A stretch of DNA of 39,381 nt, from NCBI GenBank assembly GCA_030752195.1, contig JASMER010000002.1:1-39381 (forward strand), read 5' to 3'. The notes under the pieces were generated by a model that saw only the letters and a program-made list of their open reading frames with translations, made no database searches and was not told the DNA's origin. A program made the position numbers and the translations under genes. Positions 7,557 through 15,998 of this stretch are shown in pieces. The stretch comes from Gammaproteobacteria bacterium (lineage in GTDB: Bacteria > Pseudomonadota > Gammaproteobacteria > Pseudomonadales > Pseudohongiellaceae). Position 1 is the stretch's first letter; each line of letters starts with the position of its first letter.

Positions 7557-8297
7557 ATGACTATTCTCAGAGACTCTGTCACTCAGCCAAAGGCCAATAT
7601 TGGCAAGGCGTTAAGTGACACCGCCTGCAACAGCAGAGGAGCCCCCTGGACAAGAGTAAATCAACTGCTGCACAGCAATCCAAACCTCTGGCGTGGTTGC
7701 GATATGGCCGGTCAAGGCTTTCACGGTATCGGCACTGGGTATCATGAGCTGGACGATATTCTACCGGGCCGCGGCTGGCCTAGCAGCGGCCTGGTTGAAG
7801 TGATTGCAAGACACTCGGGGATGGGAGAGCTACAGCTGCTCATCCCCCTGATGCAGTCAGTCATCAAGCAGGGGAAATGGATTCTCTGTGTGGCCCCACC
7901 TTATCTGCTTAATGCGCCTGCCCTGACTCAAGCTGGTATCGATATCGGACAGATCCTAATAGTGAAGCAAGACACGCCCTGTAAAGACGCGCTATGGAGT
8001 ATGGAAAAGGCGATGCAAACTGAAACCTGCGGGCTGGTGTTGGCCTGGCAGAACTGGCTACCGGGTAAAGTGCTACGCCGCCTGCAGCTTGCAGCTGAAG
8101 TTGGCGACACGCTGGCAGTCTTGTTCAAGCATAATGATAGCAAGTATTCACCATCGTCATTACGCCTGCAGATAAAGGGTTCAGTCACCGATAATCGCGA
8201 CTTTTCCCGGGCCGAAGTGACTGTCATCAAGGCTCGTGGCAACTTCAGGCCATTAAGTGCCCAGTTCAGTCTCTATCCGAAGACAGTGTCAGCCTGA
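7557..8297 (+). CDS. imuA: ImuA, SOS translesion-synthesis accessory protein
   Basis: This 246-residue protein of the ImuA family (RecA-fold related, often annotated SulA-like) is the first component of the ImuA-ImuB-DnaE2 mutasome that performs damage-induced mutagenic bypass. Family features are GIGTGYHELDDILPGRGWP, SGLVEVIA at the position of a degenerate P-loop, and CGLVLAWQNWL followed by RRLQLAAEVGDTLAVLF. I chose the ATG at 7557 because the upstream in-frame GTG (7545) would place any ribosome-binding site inside the LexA operator. The ribosome-binding site is weak either way. It is followed 16 bases later by the ATG of imuB, so the two form an operon under the LexA box at 7513-7540. 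Confidence 0.88.
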   Translation: MTILRDSVTQPKANIGKALSDTACNSRGAPWTRVNQLLHSNPNLWRGCDMAGQGFHGIGTGYHELDDILPGRGWPSSGLVEVIARHSGMGELQLLIPLMQSVIKQGKWILCVAPPYLLNAPALTQAGIDIGQILIVKQDTPCKDALWSMEKAMQTETCGLVLAWQNWLPGKVLRRLQLAAEVGDTLAVLFKHNDSKYSPSSLRLQIKGSVTDNRDFSRAEVTVIKARGNFRPLSAQFSLYPKTVSA

Positions 8298-8313
8298 GTC
8301 CGCAGAGAGAATC

Positions 8314-9792
8314 ATGGAGGATCCGAATAATTCGGCGCAAAAACCGGTGGCCACCGCCGGGTCACGTAAATCAGGCGTGATCAAGCTGCCCCTAGCTAAC
8401 CGCTGCGGGCCTGGTAAGCAGCGCCGTACCAATAACGAAAGCAATAAAGAACCTGCGAAATCTCGACCCAGGCGGCAAAGCCTCTGGTATGCGATCTATT
8501 TTCCGCAGCTAAGCGAACTCAGCGAATCACAACAGACGCAGATTCTCTATGAGTTAGCGGGTCTGGCGGAAAACGTCAGTGCCACCGTAAGCTTCCACTC
8601 TCAGGCACTGGTCTGCGAAATTCGCAGCAGCCTCAGATATTTTGGCGGGATAGACAATATCCACAGCAAGCTCCAGAGCCTGATTGTACCCGCACTGCAA
8701 ACCAGATCTCTGGGAGACAGCTTTCTCTATGCAGCCAGCCCAACAGTCAGCGGCAGTTTATTGCTGGCACGTTCAGGACATAATGCTCTGGTCTATCAGA
8801 AAGAAAACCTGCGCTCTGCCCTTGGAAAGCTATCTGTCGATGTACTCGATCTGCAGAAGGAGCAGCACCGGCGTTTGCACAACATGGGTGTCAGAAAAAT
8901 AAGGGACATCTGGCGTTTGCCAGTTGAAGGATTACATAAACGGTTTGGGAGTAATTTTGTCAATTCACTCAGCAAGGCAGCAGGCACAAGCCCTGAGCCA
9001 ACCCGAAACTATATACCCTCACCTGAATTTTCAGTTTCTTATGACCTTCCTTATGAAGTCGAGAATATAAATTATCTGCTGCCGATCATTGATGAAATAC
9101 TGATAAAACTTCGCGACTTCCTGATACAGAGAGATTTAAGTACCAGCCATCTGCTGCTGTCTATGGTCCATGAAAAGCGCAGCCGCACTGAAATTGACAT
9201 AGGCCTGAGACAGGCTACTCGACACCGTGACCACCTTTTATTACTAATAGAGACCCATTTTGCCCAACTTGCTGTACCTGCCCCTGTTGTCGGTTTAAAA
9301 CTCGAAGTCAAACAGTTCGATGCATTTCTGAGCGAAAGTGATGCCCTGTTAACAGAAGAGCGGGTGGAGTGCAGATCAAAAATTAACAGTAAGCACCTTG
9401 ATCAATTCATGGAGCAACTGCATGCACGCCTCGGCGATGATGCACTAAAGAGCATCAATACGATTGCTGAACATTGCCCGGAATATGCAACTCAACAGCT
9501 GAACTACGAAGACAAAAAGGCACAAATGTCGGCTACTGGAGTAACGAATAACCCACGTCCATTTTGGCTTCTGGATGAGCCCATTCAACTAACTTTAAAG
9601 GGCAGTAAACTGTATCATCGTCAGGCTATTACTTTGATCAGCGGCCCTGAACGTATCGAAACCTACTGGTGGTCAGGCCTAGATATTCTCCGCGATTACT
9701 ATATTGCAAGAGAACGAAATGGTAGCCGCCTGTGGGTGTTTCGAGAACGTAGTGGTGAGCGTAATTGGTTCCTGCATGGTTATTTTTCCTGA
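8314..9792 (+). CDS. imuB: ImuB, Y-family polymerase-like mutasome protein
   Basis: This 492-residue Y-family (DinB/UmuC-like) protein bridges DnaE2 to the beta clamp and ImuA. The core begins with WYAIYFPQLSELSESQ, where active DinB would have its first catalytic Asp (as in DxDxF), and I see no DxE pair in the palm, which is normal for the catalytically dead ImuB. Later come the helix-hairpin-helix-like RRLHNMGVRKIRDIWRLP and the hallmark C-terminus WWSGLDILRDYYIARERNG with RLWVFRE and WFLHGYFS. I prefer the ATG at 8314 (AGAGAG upstream) to the frame-open start at 8257, which would overlap imuA by 41 bp and adds no family sequence. The usual third gene, dnaE2, is not downstream but faces it from the opposite strand. 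Confidence 0.9.
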   Translation: MEDPNNSAQKPVATAGSRKSGVIKLPLANRCGPGKQRRTNNESNKEPAKSRPRRQSLWYAIYFPQLSELSESQQTQILYELAGLAENVSATVSFHSQALVCEIRSSLRYFGGIDNIHSKLQSLIVPALQTRSLGDSFLYAASPTVSGSLLLARSGHNALVYQKENLRSALGKLSVDVLDLQKEQHRRLHNMGVRKIRDIWRLPVEGLHKRFGSNFVNSLSKAAGTSPEPTRNYIPSPEFSVSYDLPYEVENINYLLPIIDEILIKLRDFLIQRDLSTSHLLLSMVHEKRSRTEIDIGLRQATRHRDHLLLLIETHFAQLAVPAPVVGLKLEVKQFDAFLSESDALLTEERVECRSKINSKHLDQFMEQLHARLGDDALKSINTIAEHCPEYATQQLNYEDKKAQMSATGVTNNPRPFWLLDEPIQLTLKGSKLYHRQAITLISGPERIETYWWSGLDILRDYYIARERNGSRLWVFRERSGERNWFLHGYFS

Positions 9793-9938
9793 GCGAACTC
9801 ACCTGCACTGTTAGCGCACCATGAGCCTCCAGCAGATACTAGAACAAACAGGAATAGATAGTATGAATCCACTTCCCTGAACGCGGACTGAAAATAAGGA
9901 GCAATCGGTCCACACCAAAAAGAAAGTGCGATAGACGA

Positions 9939-9963
9939 AAGCCCCGGCAAGCAGCCAGGGCTT
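9939..9963. terminator. Possible bidirectional hairpin between imuB and the methyltransferase gene
   Basis: AAGCCC (9939-9944) pairs with GGGCTT (9958-9963), and an inner GGC/GCC extends the stem across one mismatch. It lies between two convergent genes, where a shared terminator would be expected. The flanks lack a strong T-run. Confidence 0.35.
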
Positions 9964-9985
9964 CGTGTCGAGCCCAGTAAAACCT

Positions 9986-10882
9986 TTAGGAGGGTTTGCG
10001 AAACCTGATCGTCATGCGGTCAGATTCGCCTATTGCCGCTGTCTCTGGATTGTCAGTGCGCGTAGGTGGCAATCGCCAGACGAGACCATCGGCCGGATCA
10101 TTGGGATTGGCGTTGATCTCGCTGGCTTCCTCAAAAGTAAAGCCTGCTCTCTCGAACGCAGCAATCACATCACTCTGTTTCAAGTAACCATTGTTACCGC
10201 TGGCAAACGCGGAGTCAGCATCTTCCGGTGCACGGTGCTGGACCACACCTACTACGCCACCGGGAGCAAGTGCGTCATAAACTTCGGCTAAAGCAGTATC
10301 GATAAGTGGCTCATCAAACCGAAACAGGTGATGCATGGCACGAAAAAATAGAGCCGCATCAACCTGACCATTCTCGGAGTCTGGAATATTGTCGATTGTA
10401 TACCCTATGATGGGTTGCGAAGGCTCAACTCCCTCTACGTCCAGGTAGCGAGCCATTTGAGTAATATCAGCACCCATACGCTCAATAGTCTGCTCATTCC
10501 ATGTGCCCATCATTTGTCTAAACAGAACGTCTGGATAGGTCACACCAATCAAACGACCTTGTTCAGCCGTCAACGGATTCAGAATCTGTGTATACCAACC
10601 ACCGTTAGCAGGCAGAACCTCAATAAGGGTCATATCTGGCTCAATTCCAAAGAAAGACAATGTATCCAGGGGGTGGCGCCATTCATCTCTACCCTGGTTA
10701 TCCGCCCTGCGTTCGTCATTAATGACGTCTTCCAGGCTGGGGCCAGTCGGCATACTCGTTTCTGCCATCGCCGGTGGAGCTGCGCTGGATGGGGAGTCAG
10801 CAGTTGAGGTTTCAGAGTCGTTAGAGCAAGCGGCCAACAGCAGGCCCATTGCGCTCATCGTAATTATTAGCTTGGCTTTCAT
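9986..10882 (-). CDS. COG4798-type SAM methyltransferase-like lipoprotein
   Basis: This 298-residue protein has a lipoprotein signal (MKAKLIITMSAMGLLLAAC, lipobox LAAC) and a linker rich in Ser, Ala and Pro. The remaining domain resembles predicted methyltransferases of COG4798: WRHPLDTLSFFGIEPDMTLIEVLPANGGW carries the SAM-binding Gly-loop region, DAALFFRAMHHLF follows, and LAPGGVVGVVQHRAP is the strand after motif III. The start at 10882 is supported by AAGGAGAAC. It is read in the same direction as dnaE2, 128 bp after it, and might share its transcript. The puzzle is an SAM-dependent fold on an exported lipoprotein, since SAM is cytoplasmic. The substrate is unknown, and the protein may have lost or changed its activity. 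Confidence 0.8.
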   Translation of the reverse strand: MKAKLIITMSAMGLLLAACSNDSETSTADSPSSAAPPAMAETSMPTGPSLEDVINDERRADNQGRDEWRHPLDTLSFFGIEPDMTLIEVLPANGGWYTQILNPLTAEQGRLIGVTYPDVLFRQMMGTWNEQTIERMGADITQMARYLDVEGVEPSQPIIGYTIDNIPDSENGQVDAALFFRAMHHLFRFDEPLIDTALAEVYDALAPGGVVGVVQHRAPEDADSAFASGNNGYLKQSDVIAAFERAGFTFEEASEINANPNDPADGLVWRLPPTRTDNPETAAIGESDRMTIRFRKPS

Positions 10883-11010
10883 GAAGTTCTCCTTAAGAAT
10901 CGCCTGACTTTTATGCTCTAAATGCGTTTTAGTGCTTCCAGGACCGATATTATTGGAAACATAATACTTGGGGCAGAGAGAAAGTAACTTCGATGAACGC
11001 GGTTGTCCAG

Positions 11011-14000
11011 CTACGTGAAGTCCCGAGATGAGACGTCCATTGCTCCTAACCAGTGACTGAGGTCGACCAGGTCTCTGGCAATAAGGTGCACAACACCATT
11101 GTTCTTCTGAACGTGCCCTACTACCCCTATCAACATCGCTTGACGAACAACCGGCCGCCGCTTTTCTCCAAGAGAAGGCCACACCACCACATTGACAAAA
11201 CCGCTCTCATCTTCAAGTGTAAGAAAGGTAACCCCTGCCGCCGTCATCGGCCGCTGTCGGCATGTGACCAGACCACTTATCTTGGCAGAGCCTTCATTGT
11301 CGATCAACGCAAGTTCATCAGCGCGCTGCACTCTGAAATGATTCAAGTGCGATCTGAACAGCGCGAGCGGATGGCGCCGAAGGGTAAAACCGGTAGATCT
11401 GTAGTCTGCGGCAATATTCTGGCTTTCACTGGCTACAGGCAGTAAGACGTCAGCACCAAAATCACTGTCGAAGCCTGGATCAGAAAAAAATAGCATCTGA
11501 TTCCCTGCATTAACAGATCTGACATTCTGGCCTGCGGTTTCAATGCCGCTGGCCTGCCAAAAGGCACGATGACGATCGCCGCTTAATTGATGTAGGGCAT
11601 CAGCTGCCGCCAGAGCCTCAAGGTCCTTGCGATTGATTCCGCTCTGAAAGACCAGGCTCTGGACGGTGTCGAACGCGCCCCCTTGGCGTGCTTCTAGAAT
11701 GGCTTCTGCGCCGGTCTGGGACAGACCTTTCACCATTCGCAATCCAATCCGTATTTTTGCTTCTGTATGATCATGACAAGGTGAGTTCGGTTTTACATAG
11801 CTACTGTCAAATTCCAGAGTACTGTCATAATGGCTCTGATTAACATCAACCGGAAGAATAATGACACCATGCCTCTGTGCGTCCTTGATCAGCTGCGCTG
11901 GGGCATAAAACCCCATAGGCTGGCTATTGAGTAAGGCACAGCAAAAAGCCGCAGGGTGATAGCGCTTGAGCCAAGATGAGACATAGGCAATGAGGGCAAA
12001 GCTGGCTGAATGAGACTCTGGAAAACCATAATCGCCGAATCCTTTGATCTGGCTAAAAAGCTTCTGTGCAAAATCTGGCTCATAACCACGGGCAAGCATA
12101 CCATCGACCAGTTTCTTATGGTACGGCTCTAAACCTCCCTTTCGCTTCCAGGCGGCCATAGCTCGACGCAGCTGATCTGCTTCTCCGCCGGTAAATCCAG
12201 CTGCCACCATAGCCAGCTGCATAACCTGCTCCTGAAATATAGGCACCCCCAGCGTTCTTTCAAGCGCCTCTTTAACTGCTTCGCTCGGATAACTAATAAG
12301 TTCTTTGCCATTACGCCGGTTCAGATAGGGATGAACCATATCTCCTTGAATAGGGCCAGGTCGCACAATCGCAATTTGAATAACCAGATCATAATAATTA
12401 CGAGGGCGAAGTCGTGGCAACATACTCATCTGAGCCCGTGATTCAATCTGGAATACTCCGATAGTGTCTGCCTCGCACATCATGTCATAGACCTTAGGAT
12501 CTTCTGCGGGGATGTTCTGCATTACGAGAGGTTGCTGACTGTAATCACTAACCAAGCGCAAACATTTTTGTACCGCCGTCAGCATTCCCAGCGCCAGTAC
12601 ATCTATCTTAAGCAGCCCCAGTGATTCCAGATCATCCTTCTCCCACTGGATCACAGTCCGCTCTGCCATACTGGCGTTCTCAATAGGAACCATATGCGTC
12701 AACGATCCTTGGCTGATGACAAACCCTCCCACGTGCTGGGAAAGGTGGCGCGGAAAACCGATTAGCTGACCGGCTAACGTCACCAGCATCCGGATTTTTC
12801 TGTCGCTGTAATCAAGGCCGGAGTCAGAAAGCTGTTCTTCGAGAGAAGAACCCCACCAATAGATGGATTTGGTTATACGATTGAGTAATGACTCTTCCAG
12901 ACCGAGCACCTTACCCACGTCCCGAATCGCGCTGCGAGAGCGGTAGGTAATAACGGTAGCAGCCAATGCCGCTCTGGCTCTGCCATATTTGTTGTAGATA
13001 TATTGAATGACCTCCTCACGACGCGCGTTCTCAAAATCCACATCAATATCCGGAGGCTCGTTCCGCTCTCTGGAAATAAACCGTTCAAATAGAACCTCTA
13101 CCCGGGCCGGATCCACCTCAGTAATTCCGAGGCAATAGCACACAGCCGAATTGGCAGCTGACCCGCGCCCCTGACACAAAATGCCCTGATTGCGAGCAAA
13201 GGTCACCAGGTCATGCACTGTGAGGAAGTAATGCTCATAGTTGAGCTCTTTGATAAGCATCAGCTCATGTTCAATCAGATTGCGTACCTTAGGGTTAGCA
13301 CCTTCTGGCCAGCGTGTCCGGATCCCGACCTCGGTCAGTTCACGTAGCCAACCGTGCGCAGTGTACTCAGGCGGTACCAGCTCCTCGGGATACTCATAAC
13401 GCAGCTCATCCAGCGAGAACTTACAGCGATCAGCAATTTCCGTTGTGGCAGCCAGCAGTGTTGGAGGGTACAACTTGGCCAGTTGTTTGCGACCCCGAAG
13501 ATGGCGCTGAGCATTGCACTCTCCCTCCAGTCCGAGCTCATTGATGGCGCGCCGCAAGCGAATCGCGGTTACTGTGTCCTGCACAATGCGCCGACTTGGC
13601 ACATGCATGTAAACACCACCTGTTGCGCACAAGGGTATTGCGTACTGCTCACCTAAGCGCTGTAGAAATCGTAACTTCCTCAGGTCATCTCCCCGGAGCA
13701 GCAATTCGACCCCAATCCATAAGCGCTTACTGAATAATCGGTGCAGCCATACTGCTTGATGTGCTAGATGCTCAGGAGCATGGTTCAGGTCAGGTAACCA
13801 TAGGGCTAAGCAATCACTGGGCAGGTGCTGCTCTACCATTGCGTAATCCATATGGTAGTTACCCTTGGCGGTGTCCTTACGAGCGCAGCTGATCAAATGA
13901 CTTAAATGACCATAACCACGCCGATTACAGGCCAGCAGAACGAAATGGCAGCCTTCCTCCAGATGAAATTCGCTGCCAATAATCAGTTCAATACCTCTCT

Positions 14001-14223
14001 CCTTAGCAACCGCATGTGCGCGCACTACCCCGGACAAGGAGCACTCATCAGTAATGGCGATTGCCCGGTAGCCCAGCTCGTCAGCACGCTCTATCAGCTC
14101 CTCCGGAAAAGAAGCGCCGCGCAAGAAAGTAAAATTCGAAAGGCAGTGCAATTCAGCATAATCTGGCAGCCCGGGAGAGCACTCCGGGTTCAGGACCGTT
14201 TCATGGAGGGGTTTTGGTGGCAT
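11011..14223 (-). CDS. dnaE2: Error-prone DNA polymerase DnaE2 (ImuC)
   Basis: This 1070-residue C-family DNA polymerase is the catalytic subunit of the SOS mutasome. Domains in order are: the PHP domain from YAELHCLSNFTFLRG (about residue 22); the polymerase core with GRGSAANSAVCYCLG and the catalytic aspartates in PPDIDVDFE (Asp392, Asp394, Asp396); the finger and HhH region with FGDYGFPESHSASFAL; and a C-terminal OB fold (ISGLVTCRQRPMTAAGVTFL). The length and the AYVSSWLKRYHPAAF motif are typical of DnaE2 rather than replicative DnaE. The ATG at 14223 has no obvious ribosome-binding site and lies 13 bases from its own LexA operator. It stands apart from imuA-imuB and points toward them. 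Confidence 0.97.
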   Translation of the reverse strand: MPPKPLHETVLNPECSPGLPDYAELHCLSNFTFLRGASFPEELIERADELGYRAIAITDECSLSGVVRAHAVAKERGIELIIGSEFHLEEGCHFVLLACNRRGYGHLSHLISCARKDTAKGNYHMDYAMVEQHLPSDCLALWLPDLNHAPEHLAHQAVWLHRLFSKRLWIGVELLLRGDDLRKLRFLQRLGEQYAIPLCATGGVYMHVPSRRIVQDTVTAIRLRRAINELGLEGECNAQRHLRGRKQLAKLYPPTLLAATTEIADRCKFSLDELRYEYPEELVPPEYTAHGWLRELTEVGIRTRWPEGANPKVRNLIEHELMLIKELNYEHYFLTVHDLVTFARNQGILCQGRGSAANSAVCYCLGITEVDPARVEVLFERFISRERNEPPDIDVDFENARREEVIQYIYNKYGRARAALAATVITYRSRSAIRDVGKVLGLEESLLNRITKSIYWWGSSLEEQLSDSGLDYSDRKIRMLVTLAGQLIGFPRHLSQHVGGFVISQGSLTHMVPIENASMAERTVIQWEKDDLESLGLLKIDVLALGMLTAVQKCLRLVSDYSQQPLVMQNIPAEDPKVYDMMCEADTIGVFQIESRAQMSMLPRLRPRNYYDLVIQIAIVRPGPIQGDMVHPYLNRRNGKELISYPSEAVKEALERTLGVPIFQEQVMQLAMVAAGFTGGEADQLRRAMAAWKRKGGLEPYHKKLVDGMLARGYEPDFAQKLFSQIKGFGDYGFPESHSASFALIAYVSSWLKRYHPAAFCCALLNSQPMGFYAPAQLIKDAQRHGVIILPVDVNQSHYDSTLEFDSSYVKPNSPCHDHTEAKIRIGLRMVKGLSQTGAEAILEARQGGAFDTVQSLVFQSGINRKDLEALAAADALHQLSGDRHRAFWQASGIETAGQNVRSVNAGNQMLFFSDPGFDSDFGADVLLPVASESQNIAADYRSTGFTLRRHPLALFRSHLNHFRVQRADELALIDNEGSAKISGLVTCRQRPMTAAGVTFLTLEDESGFVNVVVWPSLGEKRRPVVRQAMLIGVVGHVQKNNGVVHLIARDLVDLSHWLGAMDVSSRDFT

Positions 14224-14235
14224 GATGACATGAAG

Positions 14236-14263
14236 AAAATACTGTATTTATATACAGTATTTT
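14236..14263. promoter_or_regulatory. LexA operator of dnaE2
   Basis: A perfect 12-bp inverted repeat (14236-14247 and 14252-14263, centre TTAT) encloses the LexA box CTGTATTTATATACAG (14242-14257). It sits immediately upstream of dnaE2 on the left. It matches the imuA operator in half-site and overall length but not in its outer bases, so it is an independent site rather than a copied segment. Confidence 0.92.
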
Positions 14264-14400
14264 TGAGAACGCCTGATGTCAACCCGAAACAACAAAAACC
14301 GACACCCGGTGCCTAGAAAAGTGCCAAACGCTGCCCGACTGACTGACAGGGGCGCAACGGGTTTCTGCCAGCCAGCGGAAAAGTTGAGCCACACCTGCAA

Positions 14401-14810
14401 AATGTCGCCAGGAGCATCGCCCTGCCCTGGGTGAGCTTTGCCTAAGGCGCGCAATCAACGGTAACCGAAGGGGTCTTTCTCGAACGCGGCACCCCTCCGC
14501 GCGACTACGGTAATTTCGCCCGGGTGCTGGGCCGGTACGTCCTTGATGAGCGGGTCATCACCCTGCCTGAAACAATTCGTAAGCTGAGCAAGCCACCGGC
14601 AAGCAATTTAAAACTCTAGGATCGTGGCGAACGGGCGAAGGTTATTTTGCCGATATTGTGGTGTTCGGTCCCTCCTCAATGTCAGACCACGCAAGCTTCA
14701 GCGGCCCTCATCAGTTTTCGACCAGCATGGTCTTCGTCGATAGAGAAGCTGTTATCAGCGACGGGGAGCATACCGGCGCACTGCCCGCCCAGATTTGTCA
14801 GGGGCCCGGG
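14401..14810 (+). pseudogene. Decayed N-acyl-D-amino-acid deacylase (C-terminal remnant)
   Basis: The 626-bp gap behind dnaE2 holds the C-terminal third of a D-aminoacylase-family gene. From 14401 one frame reads NVARSIALPWVSFA, a TAA at 14443-14445, then TEGVFLERGTPPRDYGNF, ARVLGRYV and DERVITLPETIRKL, then a TAG at 14617-14619 and DRG. A net one-base loss near 14630 shifts to the frame reading EGYFADIVVFGPSSMSDHAS, GPHQFSTSMVFV and DGEHTG up to about 14810. These are the ordered family motifs (YGxFxRVLGxYVR, DRGxxxxGYFADxVVF, PHQ, GxHTGxxPGxxxxGPG). Two stops, a frameshift and loss of about the first 350 codons make it a pseudogene. It is closer to a different subfamily than to the intact paralogue at 26415-28016. 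The flanking 14264-14400 and 14811-14889 show nothing else. Confidence 0.85.
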
Positions 14811-14889
14811 CTGGCGCGAATAGCAGCAAGCCGGAGAGCCGGACACGTCACCGTAATTTGCCCGGACCTGAATCCGTTTTGACCTGTTC

Positions 14890-15897
14890 TCAGTCAGATC
14901 CTTGCGCCGCGCGTATCTCCTCCATGCGTTGCCCGCGCAGTATATTCACCATGCCGTAGTTGCCTTCATGGCAGGCGTACTCATACAGCTGACCGCGAAC
15001 CTTGGTCATCGGCACGATCGCGGTAATTCTGTCTGTGAAGGTCGCTGAATCCTCTAACGTCCATTCGTAATCCACTGTCACCGCGTCGACGCGGGTGAAA
15101 CGCTCGGTGAGTACTTTCTCATCCGAGGTGCCAAACGCACTGAAACTTTGAGTGAGCCCATTGAAGTTCCGGCTGACCACGACCAGCGAATCCCCGTCCC
15201 AGTAGCCTCGCCCATCGCCGCTCCACTGACCGACCTCCTCTGGTAATGGAGGTCTGTTGTCGAGTGGCACAATGCGGGCATTGTGAATCATCTCAGTAAG
15301 AATGACTGCGTGATCGCGGTTCTGGAAAATCTGGACATTGTTGTTATAGAGGCTGGGCATGAACGGTGGCCCGTCGTTAAAACCAACAATGCAGCGCTCT
15401 GACAGTCCGCGATCTTCCGGCCCATTCTTGGCAATACCACCAACCGTATAGCGAACCGGTCGCTGACCCGGAACATCCGGCCCAAGGCCTCCAAACTGGA
15501 CTGCAGATCCCGCTACCCGGTCGGGTAAGCGACCATCCGCAGGATAGACCAGATGAGAAGTGCGGATGCGATCGGTAATGCCAGCACTTTCCACCCAGAA
15601 ATCGTTGTATCCCCCGGGGCTGTTTGGGTCGGCACTTGGCACAGCCTGGTCAGAAGCCGCATCAGCTTCCGCTAGTCGCGCCCGCATGGCCGCGATCTCA
15701 TCATCAGTCATGAATTCGCGCTCGCCGAACTGTTGCGGACGCTGAAAGGGTACGTTAGAGGAGAAATTCCAAACACCCTGCAGATCGGGCTGCCCCCACA
15801 CATTGCGGGGAGAAACGTAGGTATCGTCTGCCGCCACCACTGAGCCACATAGCAGAAACCCGCACATTATCGGCAAGGTGTTGCTCAACCTGATCAT
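14890..15897 (-). CDS. Secreted protein of unknown function
   Basis: This 335-residue protein has a Sec signal peptide (first 22 or so residues, cleavage near SVVAADD) and no further membrane segment, so it is probably periplasmic. The mature part starts with a segment reading RNVWGQPDLQGVWNF and ends with YEYACHEGNYGMVNILRG. I recognise this WGxPDLQGxW...YxCHExNYxMxNIL layout as common in Acidobacteria and marine Gammaproteobacteria proteins of unassigned function, usually in several paralogues near secreted hydrolases. No catalytic motif is obvious. The start is well supported by AAGGAG six bases upstream. It is followed downstream only by the deacylase pseudogene, which points toward it. 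Confidence 0.8.
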   Translation of the reverse strand: MIRLSNTLPIMCGFLLCGSVVAADDTYVSPRNVWGQPDLQGVWNFSSNVPFQRPQQFGEREFMTDDEIAAMRARLAEADAASDQAVPSADPNSPGGYNDFWVESAGITDRIRTSHLVYPADGRLPDRVAGSAVQFGGLGPDVPGQRPVRYTVGGIAKNGPEDRGLSERCIVGFNDGPPFMPSLYNNNVQIFQNRDHAVILTEMIHNARIVPLDNRPPLPEEVGQWSGDGRGYWDGDSLVVVSRNFNGLTQSFSAFGTSDEKVLTERFTRVDAVTVDYEWTLEDSATFTDRITAIVPMTKVRGQLYEYACHEGNYGMVNILRGQRMEEIRAAQGSD

Positions 15898-15998
15898 ATT
15901 GACTCCTTAATCACTGAAATAGAGCGAATTAACTTAGTCATTTTGCCCCGTTATAGCAATCTGCAAAGCACAGAGGCTGATTCGCACCAGAGGCACAC

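Noticed and set aside
8257-8313. Upstream start of imuB overlapping imuA
   Set aside because: The extra 19 residues are antisense-free overlap with imuA and lack family sequence; ATG 8314 has a Shine-Dalgarno sequence.
9805-9880. Short ORF of 19 codons after imuB
   Set aside because: It starts at an ATG without a ribosome-binding site and is too short to support.
10883-11182. Longer reading frame of the methyltransferase overlapping dnaE2
   Set aside because: The lipoprotein signal with AAGGAG at 10882 marks the start; the extra 100 residues are a shadow of dnaE2 and its spacer.
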